From assembly GCA_025451995.1 (NCBI GenBank), contig JANWJE010000127.1, positions 1 through 46,542 of the forward strand: DNA of 46,542 nucleotides, in the 5' to 3' direction. This document shows, one piece after another, positions 44,080 to 46,542 of this stretch. Within the stretch, counting starts at the first letter, position 1. Each line of letters starts with the position of its first letter. This stretch comes from Parachlamydiaceae bacterium. Lineage in GTDB: Bacteria; Chlamydiota; Chlamydiia; Chlamydiales; Parachlamydiaceae. The notes under the pieces were generated by a model. The model did no database searches. It saw nothing but the letters and a program-made list of their open reading frames with translations, and was not told the origin of the DNA. The position numbers and the translations under genes are program-made.

Positions 44080-46171
44080 AATTGAAAAAAAAAATTTAGA
44101 AAATCTCTACCTCGATATCAATAACGAAATCCTGGAAAAGGTTGGGAGTGTCAATGACCCTCGAACTGAGCAAGTGATAAAAAAAATAATGGATGATTTT
44201 CAACAGAGAATAAATCATCAAACCCTCAATGAATTTTTATTGAATTGCAATTCAGAATCATTATACACGACCATTATCAATCCCTTAACCGAAATGTCAA
44301 AAAAAAAATTGGCCCTTCTTTTTCAAAGAGAAGTTTTGAAAATTCACAAAAACAACAAAGAAAGGTTTATTCTAAAAAAACAAGCTTCAAAATTAGAAGA
44401 ACAATTTAAAAGCTTACAATGGGAAAAAGAAACGATGGCAATCATACAGACGCACAGATTGACCAGGAAAGCACCCTCTTCTCACTCGTCTATGAAAAAT
44501 CAATTAGAAAATTTTACAGATGAACTAAAACAATTAAAGGAGAAGCAGCTTTTTCTCGAAGAAGAGTTAAGCAATGAGAAAATTGCTTTAAAACAAGTCT
44601 GTAACCAAATGACAAATTTAGGACAAAGAGTCAACATACAGTTTGAAGAAACGATCAATAAAGAAAATGAACTTTCATCTCATCGAATTTCTTGTATAAA
44701 AAAAATAGAACAACTTCAAAAAGAAATCGATCAAGATATCGATCGAATTTCTAAAGAACCACAAAGACTGGAAAAAGGAATAAAAGAGCTCTATGCTCAA
44801 TTTTCAGAAAAACGAAATAAAATTATGGAAGATTTTAAAAATACTATGGAAAATATTCTTTCAAATCAGCTCTCAAAATTAAAGGAAAAAAGCGATTTAA
44901 ACACTAAAAATATCAGCGAGAGAATAATAAAATTTGATACATCGATACAAGAAATAAAAAATGACTCAGATTCTCGTTTTGAGAACGAACACAACCAATT
45001 CAACGAAAAAAATCAAAATCTTTTTGCAGAGTTTAAAGCAGAATATGAAAATGGGCAAAAAATCTTTCAAAAATCGCAAAAGAACGAAGTGAATACATTT
45101 GAAACGAAATTCAAAAAAATCACAAATGAAATTCAAGATGAAATCAATCAAATGAGCAAAAAAAATGAAGAACTAGTAAAAAAAAATCGAGAAGATTTTG
45201 ATCAGAAAAAATTCTTGTGCCTAAATGAATTTAATAAAGAATTGAACAAAAATACAGAAAATTTTTTAAATGATCTCACAAAATTAAAAATGAAAGGGAA
45301 TGAACACATCAATAAGGAAATAGAACATTATAAGCATAGAGTAGGAGAGATCAAACCAAAAGAGAGTTACAATGGAGGAGATCGAGAACAACAATTGATA
45401 AATCGATTCAATCAAGAAGTAATTTTAAATCGAGAAGGTTTTATTGAAAAATTTAATAACAGTCAAAATAAGTATTCGGAAAAAATCAATTTGCAACACA
45501 CTGCTTTTGAAGATATCTTCAATAAGATCATTGCAGAATACAATCACTCTATTCAAAATTGTAATATAAAAAACCAAAAAATCAGTGAAGAAAGTTCTCA
45601 GCGTTATGATGTTTTTTTAGAAGCAGATATAAAAAAATTTGAAGAAAAACATGAAAAAATGATTAAGAAAAGCAATAAACATCTGGAAAAAGAAACTGTT
45701 GTTTTTCAAGAAGAGGAACGCGAACGTTTGCAAAAAAATCAGAAATTAATTCAATCCCAAAATAGTGAGTTTGAAAAAGCATTTGATCAAAATATTCGGA
45801 TGTTTACAGAAAAAGTCCAAGCTAGTCTCACTCAATTTTATAATCATTACGAGGCAATTGGAAAAGTGAATGATGAAAAAAAAGAGCGGAGAGCCAATCG
45901 ATTGAAAGAAAATATAGAAATTCTTTTAGAAAACCGAAAGAAGAGAATCAATACCTATTCGATAAACCTTGGAGAACTTTTCAATGAAAAAAAACAAGAA
46001 GCTATATGTAAAACTGAGGAGATTCATCGTTCTTTTATCGATCAGTGCAAACAACAGATTATCGATTTCGAAAATCATTATGCACTATTTAATCAAGAGA
46101 GAGAAAAATTCTATCAAAAACAGGCTAAATGTTTGAATTCTCATTTATCTATCAGCGTCGATTTTTATTAA
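44072..46171 (+). CDS. long coiled-coil protein
   Basis: 699 residues from ATG 44072 (GGAG at 44059-44062); an in-frame TTG at 44036 would add twelve. A short helical N-terminal region (about 1-100) is followed by almost uninterrupted coiled coil to the end, rich in K, E, N and Q. It has loosely repeated units ending in FE(E/T)...KKN or FNEKN and no membrane segment. It has no recognisable catalytic domain and no C-terminal trefoil, unlike the leftward counterpart at 37897. The overlap with the SecA-like gene suggests stoichiometric synthesis. It could form filaments, a tether or a measuring rod for the motor; this is inference. Confidence 0.75.
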   Translation: MNEIEKKNLENLYLDINNEILEKVGSVNDPRTEQVIKKIMDDFQQRINHQTLNEFLLNCNSESLYTTIINPLTEMSKKKLALLFQREVLKIHKNNKERFILKKQASKLEEQFKSLQWEKETMAIIQTHRLTRKAPSSHSSMKNQLENFTDELKQLKEKQLFLEEELSNEKIALKQVCNQMTNLGQRVNIQFEETINKENELSSHRISCIKKIEQLQKEIDQDIDRISKEPQRLEKGIKELYAQFSEKRNKIMEDFKNTMENILSNQLSKLKEKSDLNTKNISERIIKFDTSIQEIKNDSDSRFENEHNQFNEKNQNLFAEFKAEYENGQKIFQKSQKNEVNTFETKFKKITNEIQDEINQMSKKNEELVKKNREDFDQKKFLCLNEFNKELNKNTENFLNDLTKLKMKGNEHINKEIEHYKHRVGEIKPKESYNGGDREQQLINRFNQEVILNREGFIEKFNNSQNKYSEKINLQHTAFEDIFNKIIAEYNHSIQNCNIKNQKISEESSQRYDVFLEADIKKFEEKHEKMIKKSNKHLEKETVVFQEEERERLQKNQKLIQSQNSEFEKAFDQNIRMFTEKVQASLTQFYNHYEAIGKVNDEKKERRANRLKENIEILLENRKKRINTYSINLGELFNEKKQEAICKTEEIHRSFIDQCKQQIIDFENHYALFNQEREKFYQKQAKCLNSHLSISVDFY

Positions 46172-46271
46172 AAATAACTATACCTTACCTGGATAAAAAA
46201 GCATGAAAAGGAAAACTTTAAGCCTCATTTTTCCTCCCCAAGTCCGAATCTAAAGATATATTTATATTGTA

Positions 46272-46514
46272 TCAAAGATGTCCTTTAAAGTACTTTTTAA
46301 AAAATTTGTCATGAAAAAAATTGTAATCAAACAAAGTTTTCCCTTTATTTAATTCATCAATTAAATCACTTATCAATAGACAAATTGTTTGTTCGCTATT
46401 TTCAGGTAATTTATAGGGCCTTGTAGGATAAGTCTCCCTTTGGTCGACTTATCCTAAAATTATCTTCTTATCTCTTAGATCATTACACCCTTTGGCATCC
46501 CTTGCCTTGTCATT
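46272..46514 (-). pseudogene. decayed gene fragment with one internal stop
   Basis: On the minus strand NDKARDAKGCNDLRDKKIIL is followed by a TAA (46449-46451) and then VDQRETYPTRPYKLPENSEQ and a helical end FDYNFFHDKFFKKYFKGHL before TGA at 46272-46274. The post-stop part (58 residues) has natural protein composition, so it is likely a remnant of a helical protein; the family is not recognised. There is no start codon. Confidence 0.35.
46424..46456. terminator. 11-bp hairpin near the right edge
   Basis: TAGGATAAGTC (46424-46434) pairs with GACTTATCCTA (46446-46456) around an 11-base loop, followed on the plus strand by an A/T-rich stretch. It may terminate the rightward operon, although it is 250 bases past the stop and overlaps the gene fragment. 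Confidence 0.45.
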
Positions 46515-46542
46515 TTATTCATTACTTGTGCTTTAAGCATTA

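Noticed and set aside
46475-46542. Minus-strand frame MLKAQVMNKM... entering from the right edge
   Set aside because: Only 21 codons are visible, and another frame over the same bases fits protein composition better.

Overview
The window reads as a chromosome segment of an environmental, chlamydia-like bacterium (phylum Chlamydiota), probably a symbiont or parasite of amoebae or other protists. This rests on the block lptF-lptG / tilS / ftsH, an FtsH of about 917 residues with a very long region between its two membrane segments (as I recall for chlamydial FtsH), AT-rich sequence, and many eukaryote-like genes. From memory the same neighbours occur in Chlamydia trachomatis around CT838-CT841. 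The genus cannot be fixed from sequence alone. I see no tRNA, rRNA or CRISPR array.

0.2-5.6 kb is a tightly overlapping chemosensory operon: tandem-CheW protein, membrane chemoreceptor, CheA, and a response regulator fused to a class III adenylate cyclase, so the predicted output is cAMP rather than a flagellar motor. 5.9-8.0 kb holds a DUF4143-type ATPase behind a promoter overlapped by a palindrome, then a ribbon-helix-helix/PIN toxin-antitoxin pair. 8.2-17.0 kb is the conserved core: ftsH, tilS, a GYF-domain membrane protein, lptF, lptG and a MATE transporter. This core has been invaded by palindromic repeats, one of them inserted in frame inside tilS with a diverged relative in the linker of the CheW protein.

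17-20.2 kb is decaying or small-gene territory: two unknown small proteins, a HepT/MntA toxin-antitoxin pair, a murF 5' remnant ending in a GC-rich repeat cluster, and an AAG-type DNA glycosylase.

20.3-31.5 kb is an accessory island dominated by eukaryote-like functions: an F-box/helical-repeat protein, an unknown protein with a basic patch, a CE-clan (Ulp1/C48-like) cysteine protease, a membrane-anchored protein ending in a 76-residue domain about 53% identical to ubiquitin by hand alignment, an Xre regulator, and a 1885-residue caspase/P-loop/TM/NACHT/HEAT protein. Insertion-element debris (an IS91-type transposase fragment and solo terminal repeats) lies among these genes.

31.8-46.2 kb holds a second DUF4143 ATPase and then the strongest candidate for an undescribed system: two divergent operons, each pairing a giant SecA-like ATPase with a long coiled-coil protein. 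The leftward operon is coiled coil/beta-repeat protein then SecA-like plus glycine-zipper plus unknown C-terminal domain. The rightward operon is a valine/lysine repeat protein, then SecA-like, then coiled coil. They share a 273-bp control region with repeated AAAAATCTGA-type motifs. I infer a dedicated SecA-type motor working with filamentous or secreted partners; the sequence shows the architecture but not the function.
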